Shown: positions 1 through 9,986, numbered from the stretch's first letter. The stretch: 64,000 nt of DNA from Prorocentrum cordatum (GCA_963575745.1 CAUYUJ010014599.1:326699-390698), one strand, 5' to 3'. Notes: generated by a model not told the origin, from the sequence alone. A program made the numbers and translations.

Positions 1-178
1 GATGTGTCCTCCTTGGAGGCGTGCGTCCGACCTGGACGTGTAGCATAACCATCCTGTAGTGCATCGTTTCCCGAGCGGTGCGGCCAGAAAGAGCCCGCCA
101 CGACGCATATACTATGAGATTTCTCGGTGCGCGCGTCGGCCATGGGGGGCGACGCACACATAGTATTAATATGTCGGG
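1..178 (+). repeat. Dispersed repeat D, copy 1 (cut by window start)
   Basis: One of four related blocks in the window (others at 348-574, 20,958-21,148 and 46,288-46,505). They share a TCCTCCTTGGAGGC palindrome, a CATCGTTTCCCGAGCGG segment and a right part reading GACGCACACATAGTAT followed by GGGGTGACGCCGA. No convincing coding frame and no clear terminal inverted repeat. The origin of the family is unknown. Confidence 0.55.
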
Positions 179-199
179 GTGACGCCGATTCTCGTCCTC

Positions 200-292
200 C
201 GGGGGCCCTCGTCGGGCCTCGGGGGAAAAAGACGACCGGGGACGAAAAACCGGCCCTGGGGAAGTGGTCCGGACCTTCGGGATCCAACAGAC
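200..292 (+). mobile_element. Diverged relic of TIR family A
   Basis: The order of motifs (GGGCCCTCGTCGGGCCTCGG, then a run of A before GACGACC, then ACCGGCCCTGGGGAAG and GGACCTTCGGG) follows the core of family A seen at 29,154-29,339. Both terminal inverted repeats are missing or unrecognisable. It directly abuts a D repeat, as does the next relic. Confidence 0.4.
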
Positions 293-347
293 ATTGGCGA
301 TTCTTGCCCGTCTTCTGGGGCGCGGAAGGACATGCCAGTACAGTGTG

Positions 348-574
348 GCCTCCTTGGAGACGCGCGTCCGCCCTGAACGAGGAAGGAGGAGGGAGGAGGG
401 AGGAGGGAGGCATGTAGTAGGGGGGAGGAGGGAGGAGGAAGGCATGTAGTAGAACCATCCTGTAGTGGATCGTTTCCCGAGCGGCACGGCCAGAAGGCGC
501 CCGCCACGCCGCTCAAATACTGCGAGAGCTCTCGGCGCGCGCAAGACGCACAACATCAGTGTGCTGGGGCGGCG
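348..574 (+). repeat. Dispersed repeat D, copy 2
   Basis: Same segment order as copy 1, but carrying an internal (GGAGGA)n-type expansion at about 380-440. The block GGCATGTAGTA occurs twice, flanking part of that expansion, so the microsatellite grew or inserted inside the repeat. Confidence 0.5.
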
Positions 575-591
575 CCCCTTTTCGTCCTCGG

Positions 592-705
592 GTAGGGGCC
601 CTCGTCGGGCCTTGCAAGGGGCCGTCAAAAAACGGCCCGGGGCGAAAACGCGGCCCTGCAGGGGAAGTGGTCTGGACCTTCTGGGGCCCACGCACCGAAC
701 AATGG
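592..705 (+). mobile_element. Diverged relic of TIR family A
   Basis: Carries the family A core motifs (GGGCCGTCAAAAAACGGC, then CCCTGCAGGGGAAGTGGTC and GGACCTTCTGGG) but no recognisable ends. The D-A-D-A order over 1-705 suggests a duplicated composite unit. Confidence 0.4.
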
Positions 706-1235
706 AAGCAGCCAGATGTGCGGGGACGGCTCCCGGATTGAGGCCACGCGTCACCAGGCTGCGGGGTGACGGTGGGGGAGGGGGGACTGCCACGGGAGGG
801 GGGGGGGAAGCATCGACCTGGAATCGGCAGGAGATCGAGGACAAATCGGCGGTTGGCCCCCGATAGCGAATCCGCACGCTCCTGGGCGGGCGGGAGGGGG
901 GGAAGCCGCTGTCGAGCCCCCAATCGGCGAGGATGGGCGAGCAGGGGCCGGTGCACCCCCCCCGTGGGCCTGTATATCTGACCTGCCGTGGCCCCTGGCG
1001 GTCGAGGCCACGAGCCACCGGGGCGGCGGCCACAGAGGGGGTGCTGGCGCGAGGGGGGCGGCCTTCCGGGAAGGCGGGGCGGCTGCTCGGAAGGCCGGGG
1101 CCTCTCGGTGAGAAGGTCCCCCCGAGGCGGGCGGGCGTCGAGGCCGCGCCAGCTGGAAGGGGCCCCGGGACACACAGCGAGGTAGGCACAGAGGGCAGGA
1201 TCCCCCAGATCTTCCCAAAGTAGTTTCTGGGTCCT
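706..1235. other. GC-rich stretch with no recognised feature
   Basis: Long open frames run on both strands here, but they are arginine-, proline- and glycine-rich, overlap on opposite strands and show no domain. I attribute them to high GC. No repeat shared with the rest of the window was noticed. Confidence 0.4.
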
Positions 1236-1493
1236 TGACTAGAGGCCTCCTAGATGGGGTCGGAGCAGATGGGCTCGGAGGATCGCGCCGCATCGCCAAT
1301 ACATCGGCGATGCATCGTCGACGCATCGGCGATGCGTCGGCGATGCAACGGCGACGCATTGCCGACGTCGCCGATGCATCGGCGACGTCGACGAGAAGCA
1401 AATCGGGCTCCGCATCGAGCTGCATCACCGATGCATCGGCGATGCGGCGCGATCCTTCGACCCCATCTGTTCCGACCCCATCTGGGGGCCTGG
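1236..1493 (+). mobile_element. TIR element F, copy 1
   Basis: The left end AGGCCTCCTAGATGGGGTCG and the right end CGACCCCATCTGGGGGCCT are near-perfect inverted copies. The interior is packed with short palindromes built on CATCGGCGATG, so most of the element could fold on itself. A second copy lies at 8,768-8,963. No coding capacity, so non-autonomous if mobile. Confidence 0.65.
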
Positions 1494-1496
1494 ATT

Positions 1497-1580
1497 GACC
1501 GCCCCCCCCCACTGCCCATATTTTCCCACATGTTCTCTGGGGGGTCGACGATGACTTGTGTCTGTGTGTTTTTCCTTTCC
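1497..1580 (+). repeat. Partial copy of dispersed family J
   Basis: CCCATATTTTCCCACATGTT, then GGGTCGACGATGA and TTGTGTCTGTGTGTTTTT, match the right part of the J copies at 41,865-42,000 and 51,531-51,655. The left part is absent. Confidence 0.5.
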
Positions 1581-1614
1581 CTCCTGACATCTGGCTTCTC
1601 CGAGGAGCCCGAAG

Positions 1615-1804
1615 CCCAGACCCCTCGAGCCCTGAAACAAAAATTCACGGCGGGCGGTCTTGCGCCATGACCAGCCCCTGGGGGCCCGCGCCGCGTCTCG
1701 GGGCCTTCGGAAAGGGACTCGGGATGAAGAGCCGGTCCCGGGGAAGAGGCTCAGACCTCGGGGGGTCGGCGCAATAAAAAAATCATGACGCCAGGGGTCC
1801 GGGG
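1615..1804 (+). mobile_element. TIR family A element, copy 1
   Basis: Starts CCCAGACCCCTCGAGCCCTG and ends in CAGGGGTCCGGGG, close to the family ends CCCAGACCCCC and GGGGGTCTGGG. Internal landmarks are the CACGGCGGG block, the GATGAAGAGCCGGTCCCGGGG block and AATCATGACGCC near the right end. No open frame of note. One base separates it from a C element. Confidence 0.7.
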
Positions 1805-1805
1805 A

Positions 1806-1945
1806 GGTACCGATACCGCTTTTCCCCAGGCCTCTCCGGGGCTGTCTGACCAGAACTTCCAGGCGAACCCAGCAGCGGCGACGAGGGCCTCCCAGGAAGC
1901 CCAAGGAAGGGGAAAACGAGGGAAGGGTATAGCGGTATGGGTATC
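1806..1945 (+). mobile_element. TIR family C element, copy 1
   Basis: About 140 bp. The left end GGTACCGATACCGC and the right end AGCGGTATGGGTATC are inverted copies. The interior GACCAGAACTTCCAGGCGAA and GAGGGCCTCCCAGGA is shared with copies at 7,437, 9,987, 19,333 and 21,950. Non-coding. Confidence 0.7.
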
Positions 1946-2117
1946 TCTTCCTTCTCCGAATCTCCTCCTGCTCCTGGACTTCCCCCTCCCCCGTCAAGAT
2001 CACTCAAGATCTAATCGGGAAATCAGATCGAGCCAGAACGTGCGTCGGATCGGGGGCTGCATCGGCACGGAGTCTAAGTCGAATCGGATCGGCCGCGCCA
2101 GCACCGCCGAGACCTGC

Positions 2118-2865
2118 GCCTAAGTGTGAAATGGTCGACGTAGTGTTTTTGTTTAACGTACTGTTTTACGCAGTGTGTTTGCATCGTGTAGTTGCGTAGT
2201 GTTTTTTACGTCGTGCTTTATTACGTAGTGATTTCACGTAGTGATTGTACGTAGTCTTTTTGCGTATTGTCTCTGTGTGTGTGTCTGTGTGTGTGTGTGT
2301 CTGTGTGAGTGTGAATGTGTGTGTGTGTGTGTCTGTGTGCGCGTGCGTAGTGTTTCCGCGTAAGTAAAATCTTTGCATCGTGTGTTGCGTCGTGTGTTTG
2401 CGCAGCGTCGCATTTGCGCACACTGTTGTGGCGTCCTGCTTCTGCGTGGGTATTTGCGTAGAGCTCCCGTGTAGGATTTTTGCGCCGCCGTTTGGCATGG
2501 AGTACTTGCGTAGATTGTTGCGAAGTATACTCGCGTAGTGTTAATCGCGTGAAGTAGTTCGCGCAGCGAATGGACGTACTGCTTTCGCGTGGAGTCAGCT
2601 CTCCGCGTCGTGTTTTCGCGTCGCGCTTTCGCGGCATGCGTTTCCACGATCGACCGACGAACTCGGACAGGGATTCGGAACTGCGAGGCCTGTGGACGCC
2701 CCCCAACGCCTCAATCGGGGGCGATGGGCAGTGGCAGTGCCAGAGATGTCCTTGGGGCCACTGCTGTGCCGAGGGCTGTGTCGTGCTTTTTCTGCGCTGT
2801 GCCGCGCCGCACTTTGACATGAAAGGGGACGCGCTACATAGTGTGTCTGCGTGATGTATTTGCGT
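2118..2865. repeat. GCGTAGTG-rich degenerate repeat block K1
   Basis: Built from loosely repeated words such as TTGCGTAGTGT and TTTCGCGTAGTG, with a (TG)n tract at 2,272-2,345. The distal part (about 2,568-2,800) holds a module starting near GAATGGACGTACTG and including GGGATTCGGAACTGCGAGGC, which recurs at 4,487-4,715 and 5,224-5,470. Open frames are arginine/threonine-rich by-products. Confidence 0.6.
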
Positions 2866-2970
2866 AATCCGCCGGCCCCCTTGTGGGGCCACCAGGCTGT
2901 AGGCCCGTGATTCGCAGTTTCCTGTACCAGTCGTAGGTTGTAGTTTCCAGTGTTACAGTTCTGCTTCTTG

Positions 2971-3017
2971 CTGGTTACTGTAACTACTTGACTTATTGCT
3001 GGTTACTGTAACTAGTT
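2971..3017 (+). repeat. Short direct repeat, two copies
   Basis: TTGCTGGTTACTGTAACTA is present twice about 25 bp apart, at 2,971 and 2,996. No function can be assigned. Confidence 0.6.
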
Positions 3018-3108
3018 GATTGACCGCGCGAGGGGGGGGAGGCCCAAACCGGCTTTTTAGCACCCCCTGGGCGCGTTGTCTGAATTGCTGGGGGGGCTCG
3101 AAATCGAC

Positions 3109-3590
3109 ACCCCTCACGCAGATCCGCGGGGTCCAGGGGTCTGAAAAGTGCACACACGCAGGATCAAAAACACAAGGGATTTGCCACATTTCTGAAATTC
3201 GGTGCCACCCCTCACGCAGATCCGCGGGGTCAGGGTCCAAAAACACATAGGGATTTGCCACATTTCTGAAATTCGGTGCCACCCCTCACGCAGATCCGCG
3301 GGGTCAGGGTCCAAAAACACAAGGGATTTGCCACATTTCTGAAATTCGGTGCCACCCCTCACGCAGATCCGCGGGGTCAGGGTCCAAAAACACAAGGGAT
3401 TTGCCACATTTCTGAAATTCGGTGCCACCCCTCACGCAGATCCGCGGGGTCAGGGTCCAAAAACACAGGGGATTTGCCACATTTCTGAAATTCGGTGCCA
3501 CCCCTCACGCAGATCCGCGGGGTCAGGGTCCAAAAACATAGGGGATTTGTCACATTTCTGAAATTCGGTGCCACCCCTCACGCACATCCA
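3109..3590. repeat. 73-bp tandem array
   Basis: Seven starts of ACCCCTCACGCAGATCCGCG at 3,109, 3,207, 3,281, 3,354, 3,427, 3,500 and 3,573. The first unit is longer and diverged, one unit is 74 bp, the others 73 bp. Each unit contains CACATTTCTGAAATTCGGTG. Because 73 is not divisible by 3, each translation cycles through all frames. Units are nearly identical, so the array is young or homogenised. Confidence 0.9.
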
Positions 3591-3849
3591 TCGCAAGGCG
3601 TGGTAACCCAAACTGCGAGTACTCCCTCGGCCCTTTAATCCCAAGTGTGGTAACCAAGCTCGTAAACCATACACGTCTTACCAATCGCCCTGTGTGGTAA
3701 CCCCTCTTGTGATCAGTTGGTTTTTGCCGATTGCGAATCGGCCTCGCATGAAGTTCCGATACTGCTGCACGACAGCGCCAAAGCCTCATGACTTAGCTCT
3801 TCCATGGCCCATTCTCCGAGAGAGGGGGCCGGCGGCAGGGGGCGAAGCC
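3591..3849. other. Unassigned sequence with a spaced GTGTGGTAACC motif
   Basis: GTGGTAACC occurs near 3,600, 3,647 and 3,694, about every 47 bp, suggesting a decayed minisatellite. Nothing coding is recognised. Confidence 0.4.
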
Positions 3850-4740
3850 CTTACGGATGTGTTTACGCAGCACGTTTCGCGTAGCGGACGGACGAAGTAT
3901 CATCGCGTGGAGTTCTCGCGCACGGTGTGCGATCTGCGTGGAGTTTTTGTTTCGCAGTGTGTGTGTGTGTGTGTGTGTGTGCGTAGTGCTGCTGCGTAGT
4001 GTTGTTGTTTGCGTAGTGTTCGCGCGTTGTCGTTTTGCATGGTGGATCTGATCACTGTGTTGTGTGTCGTGCTTTTGCGTGGTCTATTCGCGTAGTGGTT
4101 TCGCGAAGGGTACTCGCGTCGTGGATGTTCGTGGAGTACGTGCGTAGAGTCGTTGCGTAGTGTTTGTGTGTAGTGCGTTTGCGCGGCGTAGCGTTTGCGC
4201 GTAGTCCTTTGGCGGCGTGCTTCTGCGTGGTGCTTGCATCGTGTGTTCGTGTAGTGTATTTGCGTCGCCGTTCGGCGTGTAGTATTTGCGCAGAGTAGCT
4301 GCGCAATGTACTTGCGTAGTGCATGGTGCGTAATGTATTTCGCGTGGCGAATGGGCGTAATGTTCTTTCGTGGACCATGTGTTACGCAGCGTGTCTGCGA
4401 AATGTGTCTGCGTTGCGCAGCGTCAATCGTTGTGGTGTGTACTCTGTACTCGCGTAGTGAATTTCGCGTAGCGTTTTTTCGCAGAGCGAATGGACGTATT
4501 GCTTGCGCGTGGAGTTAGCTTTCCGCGTAGCATGTTCGCGTCGTGCTTTCGCGGCATGCGTTTCCGCGATCGCCCCGCGAGCTCGGACAAGGATTCGGAA
4601 CTGCGAGGCCTGGGGAGCCTCCCGGCGCCTCAATCGGGCGTGTCGCAGTGGCAACGCTGGAGGTGTCCTTGGTGACGCTACCGTGCCGAGGGCCGCGTCG
4701 CGCTTCTCAGCGCCGGAAAGTGTTGTTTTCCGCTGTACGT
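3850..4740. repeat. GCGTAGTG-rich repeat block K2
   Basis: Same word composition as block K1, with a (GT)n run at 3,958-3,982. The conserved module with GGATTCGGAACTGCGAGGCC and the CGCTGGAGGTGTCCTTGG segment lies at 4,487-4,715. Confidence 0.6.
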
Positions 4741-5650
4741 TTGCGTAGAATGCTTTTGCGTAGTGGGGTGTGTTGCGTAGTGTTCGCGCGTGCTTCTGCG
4801 TGCTACAGTTGCCAGGGATGTTCGTGCAGGGTGTTCAAGTCACCGTTCGGCGTGGAGTACTTGCGTAGAGCAATTGCGCAGTACGCTTGTGAAGGGCATT
4901 TCGCGCAATGTATTTCGAGTAGCGAATGGGCGTGGTGTTCTTTCGAGTGGAGGTAACGTTCCGCGTAGTGTGTCCGATCAGTGTGTTTGTGTCATGTTGT
5001 GCGTAGTGCTTATGCCTAGTGTTTTTACGTAGTGGTTGTGCGTAGTGTGTTTGCGCAAAGAAACGATTGCGCGTGGTGTTGTGGCGCCGTGCTTCTGCGT
5101 GGATATGTCCGCAGTGTTTTTTGTGTATGGTATTTGCGTCGCCATCTGACATGGGATACTTGCGTGGATCGTTGTGAAGTGTACTCGCGTAGTGTGTTTC
5201 GCGTAGTGTTTTACGCGTAGCAAATGAACGTAGCGCTGTCGCGTGGAGTTAGCTTTCCGCGTAGTGTGTGAGTATGTGTGTGTGCTTGCGTGATGTTTTC
5301 GCGTCATGCGTTTCCATGGTCGACCCACGAACTCGGAGAGGGATTCAGAACTGCGAGGCCTGGGGAGGCAACCCAGTGCCTCAATCAGGCGATGGGCAGT
5401 CGCAACGCTGGAGATGTCCTTGGTGACGCTACTGTGCCGAGGGCTGTGTCGTGCTTCTATGCGCTGTTGGACTGTGTCCACATGACGAGACTGTGCCGAG
5501 GGCTGTGTCGTGCCTCTCTATGCTGGAATTGTCCGTGTGACGCTTCTGTGTCGAGCCGCGAGCACCCTGGAGCACCCTGGGGAGGCTTTGCGTAGTGTTT
5601 TGACGTAGTGTGTTTTGCGTAATGTTCTACGTCGTGGTTTACGTAGTGTC
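4741..5650. repeat. GCGTAGTG-rich repeat block K3
   Basis: Third block of the same family. The conserved module lies at 5,224-5,470, and its end (CTGTGCCGAGGGCTGTGTCG) is repeated again at about 5,490. Together K1-K3 span roughly 2.5 kb of apparently duplicated, decaying satellite. Confidence 0.6.
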
Positions 5651-6059
5651 CAGTTCGCGTATACATGTGTCTTTCGCCATGATCTTTACAAGTAAGCATA
5701 ATCGTCGCGCCATGCAAGCATTGGGCCGCATCATATCATCGGAATATCCGAATCGAACGAGATCAGGCGGGCCAGAATCGACACCGAAACAGGTCGATCG
5801 GATCCCCCTCCTCCTCTGCCTCCTTGCCCCCCTCCTCGCAGCCAGGAACAAAAAAACAACCCGCCCCAAAGCAACCAGGAAGCTTTTGTATATAAAAAAT
5901 CCCCCTGGGCAACCTCAAATGGATGACATAACTACCACAAGTCAGACTCACACTGCAGAGCTGTAGTCCCAGGAGGAATATTCAAAAATAGCCAAAAAAT
6001 AGTCTGAGGACGACTTTGGGGCAGTTTTTGACAATTTTTTACTGTGTTTTGCCCATCGT
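5651..6059. other. No recognised feature
   Basis: Lower GC than its surroundings (AAAATCCCC, GCCAAAAAATAG). No convincing frame, no repeat family recognised. Confidence 0.4.
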
Positions 6060-6110
6060 TAACTTTTCGCCGAAAACCCGCCTGCATGAGGACACGCCCG
6101 ACCTAAGACT
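6060..6110 (-). mobile_element. End fragment of TIR family L
   Basis: Read on the minus strand it gives CTTAGGTCGGGCGTGTCC followed by a GCAGGCGGG block, the left end of family L (see 22,995, 36,187, 47,379 and 48,499). The opposite end was not identified. Confidence 0.5.
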
Positions 6111-6164
6111 CCCGAGAGACGCCCACACGGAAGAAGCACCCCGGAGCACCCCGTCGACCCTCCT

Positions 6165-6290
6165 CGCTTGGAGGAGGATGAGGAGGAGGAGGAGGAGGAG
6201 GAGGAGAAAGATCGATGAGGAGGAGGAGGAGGGGGAGGAGGAGGAGGAGGAGGGGGAGGGGGTGGGAGGGGGAGGGGGAAGGAGCTGGTG
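6165..6290 (+). repeat. (GGA)n microsatellite
   Basis: Nearly pure GGA/GAG with minor interruptions. Purine-only on this strand. Open frames across it encode only poly-Glu, poly-Arg or poly-Gly and are not genes. Confidence 0.9.
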
Positions 6291-6474
6291 ACCCCTCCTA
6301 TGGTGGCGGCCGTCCTCCCAACGACCCCCCCGCGTCGCGGCTTTTCCGCGGCGCGGCTCTCCCCGGAAGCCTGGGCCCTTCCCCGCGGGCCGGCCCTTCC
6401 ATCCCTGGGTCGTGTCGTGGCGGTCCTGGGGCCCAGCGGGATGCGGCAGGGAGGAGTAGATGTATGAGGAACAA

Positions 6475-6735
6475 GAATGGAGGAGGAGGAGAAGGAGGAG
6501 GAGGAGGAGGAGGAGGAGGGGGAGGAGAGGAGGAGGAGTAGGAGGGAGAGGAAGGAGGAGGAAGAGGAGGAGCAGGACGAGGAGGGGAGAGGAGGAGGAG
6601 CAGAAGGAGGAGGAGAGAGAGAGGAGGGAAGGCGGAGGAGGAGGAGGAGGAGGAGGAGGAGGAGGAGGAGGAGGAGGAGGAGGAGGGGTAGGAGGAGGAG
6701 GAGGACGAGGAGGAGGAGGACGAGGAGGAGGTCCC
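6475..6735 (+). repeat. (GGA)n microsatellite
   Basis: About 260 bp of GGA with scattered A substitutions, separated from the previous tract by about 185 bp of GC-rich sequence. Confidence 0.9.
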
Positions 6736-7436
6736 TGAGAGGCCGAACACCGCACCAGAACCTCCCGCTGCGTCTCTCCCACGACGCAGGCCCTGGCGTG
6801 CGGCCCCAGAGGTCCCGACGGCCTCCCCTGGGCCCGTCCTTGCGTGCCCGATCCGTGCGTGGTGGCCCCGGGGCCCGACACGCAATCGAGGAAGAGCGCC
6901 CGCACTGAACATCGGGGGCGGCAAAGAGGGGGGTGATGACTAGGGGGGCGGGGGATTTCATGGCGTGGGCCACGATTTGCACCCCCCCCTCTTGGACACC
7001 CCCCTCTTGGCCGCCCCCGAAAAAAACACGAAAGCATGTGTAGATCCGCGCTTGCATCAGTTCTCGACGCTGGCGTGGCTCGCAGGGGGGAAGACGGGGA
7101 GCAGAAGGTTTGGGGCTCCTATGGGCCCCCGAATCTGGCCGAAACCAGCTCGCTCTCCCAGAACGCCAACCGCGGCATTTCAAATTGAATTCGATAGACC
7201 AGAATTTCGGCCCGCGCTCATATGTCGCCGCGCCGCTCGTCCTCGACGCGCCCAAAACGGACGACGCCGACACCACCAGAAACCCACGGCAAGCCCGGTG
7301 CCCCGCGCCCCGAGTAGACGGCGCTGGCACCGCGGAACACCTACGGCGAACCCACCGCGTCCGAGGCGGCGTTTGCCTTGGTGGCCGCGGCGCCCTCCCC
7401 AAGACGAATGGCCGCGCGGAACCTGGGAAACCAAAA
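6736..7436. other. GC-rich stretch with no recognised feature
   Basis: Contains a local direct repeat (CCCCCTCTTGGACACC followed by CCCCCTCTTGGCCGCC near 6,985-7,015). No supported gene. Confidence 0.4.
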
Positions 7437-7582
7437 GGTGCCAATACCGCTGCTCCACGGACCTCTCCCGGGATGCGGTCTGACCCAGATTTCGAGGCGA
7501 ATCCAGCGGCGGCGACGAGGGCCTCCCAGGAGGCCCCCCAAAAGGAAAAATGGGGCAAGGGTGGCGGTATGGTATGGATACC
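7437..7582 (+). mobile_element. TIR family C element, copy 2
   Basis: Left end GGTGCCAATACCGCTGCTCC, right end GTGGCGGTATGGTATGG. Interior GAGGCGAATCCAGCGGCGGC and GAGGGCCTCCCAGGAGGC match the other C copies. A lone right-end fragment of C is at about 7,857-7,884. Confidence 0.65.
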
Positions 7583-7600
7583 CCTGCCTCCTCCGAGAAC

Positions 7601-7666
7601 CAGCGACGCGACGACACATCTCGCTGGAGCTCTGGCGTCTGGGCCGTGGCACTGCCGTCGCGGATG
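7601..7666 (+). repeat. 66-bp direct repeat, left copy
   Basis: CGACGACACATCTCGCTGGA and the following GCGTCTGGGCCG are repeated at 8,067-8,132. The roughly 400 bp between the copies hold an AT-richer segment and a foldback element, so the pair may mark a duplication or an insertion footprint. Confidence 0.6.
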
Positions 7667-7907
7667 CCATGACAATGGACACTTTAACAGTCCGATCATC
7701 GAATTAAAACTGTGTTTAAAGTGTAGGAACAATGTCCCGGAAATGTTTGAAACCTGGTTTTTACATGTTGAAAACATGTTTAACACAAATTTTAGACATC
7801 TGGAAATTATTTGGCAACATGCTTCCTCTCCACTGATCGTCCTCCACGAGGCAAGGGTGGCGGTGTCGTATGGGTACCTGTCTGCCTCCCCTGAGAATGA
7901 CTACCTA
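7667..7907. other. AT-richer unassigned segment
   Basis: Lower GC (ACATGTTGAAAACATGTTTA, a local palindrome-like stretch near 7,762). No gene or repeat family recognised apart from a short family C end at 7,857-7,884. Confidence 0.4.
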
Positions 7908-8056
7908 CCAGACCACCCCAACCCAACCCGAAGACCCCGATTTCGGGTTGGGGGGGGTACGGGTTCCAATATGTGTTTTTTCAATGTTCCCCGAACCCCC
8001 CCCCACTGGAAATGGAGGGCAAATTGAAGCCTTCGGGTTGGGTTGGGGTGGTTTGG
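7908..8056. mobile_element. Foldback element M (single copy)
   Basis: Left arm CCAGACCACCCCAACCCAAC (continuing CCGAAG) and right arm CTTCGGGTTGGGTTGGGGTG (continuing GTTTGG) are inverted copies of about 26 bp with one mismatch. A second inner pair (TTTCGGGTTGGGG near 7,940) also exists. Non-coding, 149 bp. Classed as MITE-like by structure only. Confidence 0.65.
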
Positions 8057-8066
8057 TGGGTGGTGA

Positions 8067-8132
8067 GAGAAGCAACGGCGCGACGACACATCTCGCTGGA
8101 GCTCCGGCGTCTGGGCCGCGGCACCGCCGCGG
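8067..8132 (+). repeat. 66-bp direct repeat, right copy
   Basis: Partner of 7,601-7,666, differing at only a few bases. Confidence 0.6.
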
Positions 8133-8239
8133 CGGCCCCGCGGGGCGGGCCCGCTGCGCCACGGCAGCAGGGGGGCGCCTTCCGCGCCCGGGCCGGCGGC
8201 GCGCGGCCGCGGCCCGACGGCCAGCAGCAGCTGGCGCAA

Positions 8240-8542
8240 AAAGTTGGGCGTTCCTCCTCCTCCTTTTCCCTTCCTCCTCCTCCGCCTCCGCCTCCGTCTC
8301 CGCCTCCGCCTCCTCCTTCTCAATCCTCCTCCTCCTCCTCCTCCTCCTCCTCCTCTTCCTCCTCCTCCTCCTCCTCCTCCTCCTCCTCTTCTCCTCCTCC
8401 TCCTCCTCTCCTCTCCTCCTCCTCCTCCTCCTCCTCCTCCTCCTCCTCCTCCTCCCCCTCCACAACCACTTCCTCCTCCTCCTCCTCCTCCTCCTCCTCC
8501 TCCTCCTCCTCCTCCTCTTCCTCCTCGTCCTCCTCCTCCCAT
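8240..8542 (+). repeat. (TCC)n microsatellite
   Basis: About 300 bp of TCC with occasional TCT and CGCC. Translations are poly-Ser, poly-Leu or poly-Pro and should not be called genes. Confidence 0.9.
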
Positions 8543-8580
8543 AGGGGGGGCTCGTGGTTCCGTGGCGACTCCGCAGGTGC

Positions 8581-8758
8581 CCCCTCGAGCCGAAGAGACA
8601 AATCACGACGGGAAGCCTTCGGCCACGTTCGGGGCACATCCCGGGGGCCCGCGCCCCCGTCCGCGGGGCCGTCGAACAGCGGCCCCGGGAAGAAACGACG
8701 TCCTCGGGGAACGGGCGAAGACCTCGGGAGATGAAAAATCATGGCGGCGGGGGTCTGG
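8581..8758 (+). mobile_element. TIR family A element, copy 2 (left end worn)
   Basis: CCCCTCGAGCCGAAGAGACA, AAATCACGACGGGA and the terminal GGCGGGGGTCTGG identify family A. The left CCCAGA is lost. It follows a TCC tract, unlike the 62.9-64.0 kb copies, which follow GGA. Confidence 0.6.
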
Positions 8759-8767
8759 CTCTCTGGG

Positions 8768-8963
8768 CTTTCCAGGTGGGGTCGGAATGGATGGGGTCGG
8801 GGAGCCGGGCCGCATCTCCGATGCATCGGCGACGCGTCTCGATGTGCAGCCAAATTTGCTTCACGTCGACGTCGACGACGTCGCTGATTCATCGCCGATG
8901 CATCGGCAATGCGGAACGATCATCCGACCTCATCGGCCCCGACCCCATCTAGGGGGCCTCTAA
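8768..8963 (+). mobile_element. TIR element F, copy 2
   Basis: Left part GGTGGGGTCGGAATGGATGG, right end CCCCGACCCCATCTAGGGGG. The interior has CCGATGCATCGGCGACGCG and similar palindromes, as in the 1,236 copy, but is about 60 bp shorter. Confidence 0.6.
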
Positions 8964-8989
8964 ACTCAGGGGACCACCCCATGCCATCT

Positions 8990-9085
8990 TGATGCGTGCT
9001 GGCAATCGACGCCAACCGACGCTAATCGGCGCTGGTCGAAGCTAACTCGCCGCCAGTCGGCGCTAAATCGGCGCTCCCTCATCGA
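8990..9085. repeat. AATCGACGCT-type minisatellite
   Basis: Degenerate 10-bp repeats (AATCGACGCC, ACCGACGCTA, ATCGGCGCT). The same word is amplified at 20,750-20,880. Confidence 0.6.
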
Positions 9086-9204
9086 CTTTCAGACGCCGAG
9101 GCACGCCAGTGCACCGGAAAACACCACTGCGAGGACACACAGGGCCCTGGACAAGGCTCCCGCCGATTTGCAACCGAAGATCATGGGGAGGAGGGGGCAA
9201 GAGC

Positions 9205-9379
9205 GCTCGGGTGTTGCTAGAAGTGTCCCTGGCCCAAGGTCCCCCCAGCATTCTCGGGGTGGCCCAGTGGCCTCCCCGGCGCTCCTCACGAGGCCCAGGG
9301 GGTCCCAAGGGCTCCAGACTGGGGCGAAAAGCTGGGGGCACCTTGGGCCAGGGGCACTTCTTCTAGCAACACCCGAAGC
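9205..9379. mobile_element. Foldback element (single copy)
   Basis: Arm 9,205-9,249 (GCTCGGGTGTTGCTAGAAGT, then CCCTGGCCCAAGGTCC) is the inverted copy of 9,331-9,379 (ending CTAGCAACACCCGAAGC). Arms are about 45 bp with a few mismatches, the loop about 80 bp. Non-coding. Confidence 0.65.
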
Positions 9380-9809
9380 GTGTCGAGGACACGCTGCCGT
9401 TGCTCGCCCGTCCGCGTGGTACTCTTGCGCTTCTTTCTTGCCCGACGGCCCGGCGGTTCTCCGCCCGTGGGAAGCGCCGAGACGGGGTGCCCCACGGCGG
9501 CCCGGCGCGCCACTGTGCTGCTGCCTTGAGAGCCCCGAGGCCAGGATGCCACTCCCAGGGGAAACTCAGAGGTCGACTGTACGCCAGAGTGCGTGTGTTC
9601 TTCGCCACCGGGTTACTGCCGAAGGCGTCCCTTTGCAAGAGCTTCGGCTTCGGCACCGCCTGCATCCGAGGTTATGCCTCCTCTCGGCCTCGCTCTGAGG
9701 CTCCGCCGCTTCCTCCCTCCTCTTCTTACTTCAAGCTTCGCGCGGCCCGCTTAGCTTCGACCGGAAGAGGTGCGCTCTCGACCCGCGGATCTAAACCCCA
9801 AAAAAGTAA
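9380..9809. other. No recognised feature
   Basis: GC-rich. A 139-codon plus-strand frame (9,400-9,819) runs through it, but I see no domain and would not call it. Confidence 0.4.
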
Positions 9810-9974
9810 GCAAGAGTGACCCCGGGTAAGAGTGACCTTTGGTGCGCGGACTAGGGGGGCGCAGTGTGGCCAAATCCGAGCGCGCAAGCAGCCGCTGTCG
9901 CATCGCGCCCAGCGATCGGGGGGACCCAGATGAGCCCGCACCAAAAGTCACTCCGGCGAAGGGTCACTCTTGCG
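9810..9974. mobile_element. Foldback element N (single copy)
   Basis: Left arm GCAAGAGTGACC at 9,810, running to GAGTGACCTTTGGTGCG at 9,846. The right arm CGCACCAAAAGTCACTC at 9,936 runs to GGGTCACTCTTGC at 9,972. About 38-bp arms, 165 bp overall. Each arm also holds an internal AGAGTGACC duplication. Confidence 0.65.
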
Positions 9975-9986
9975 CATACTCGAAGA

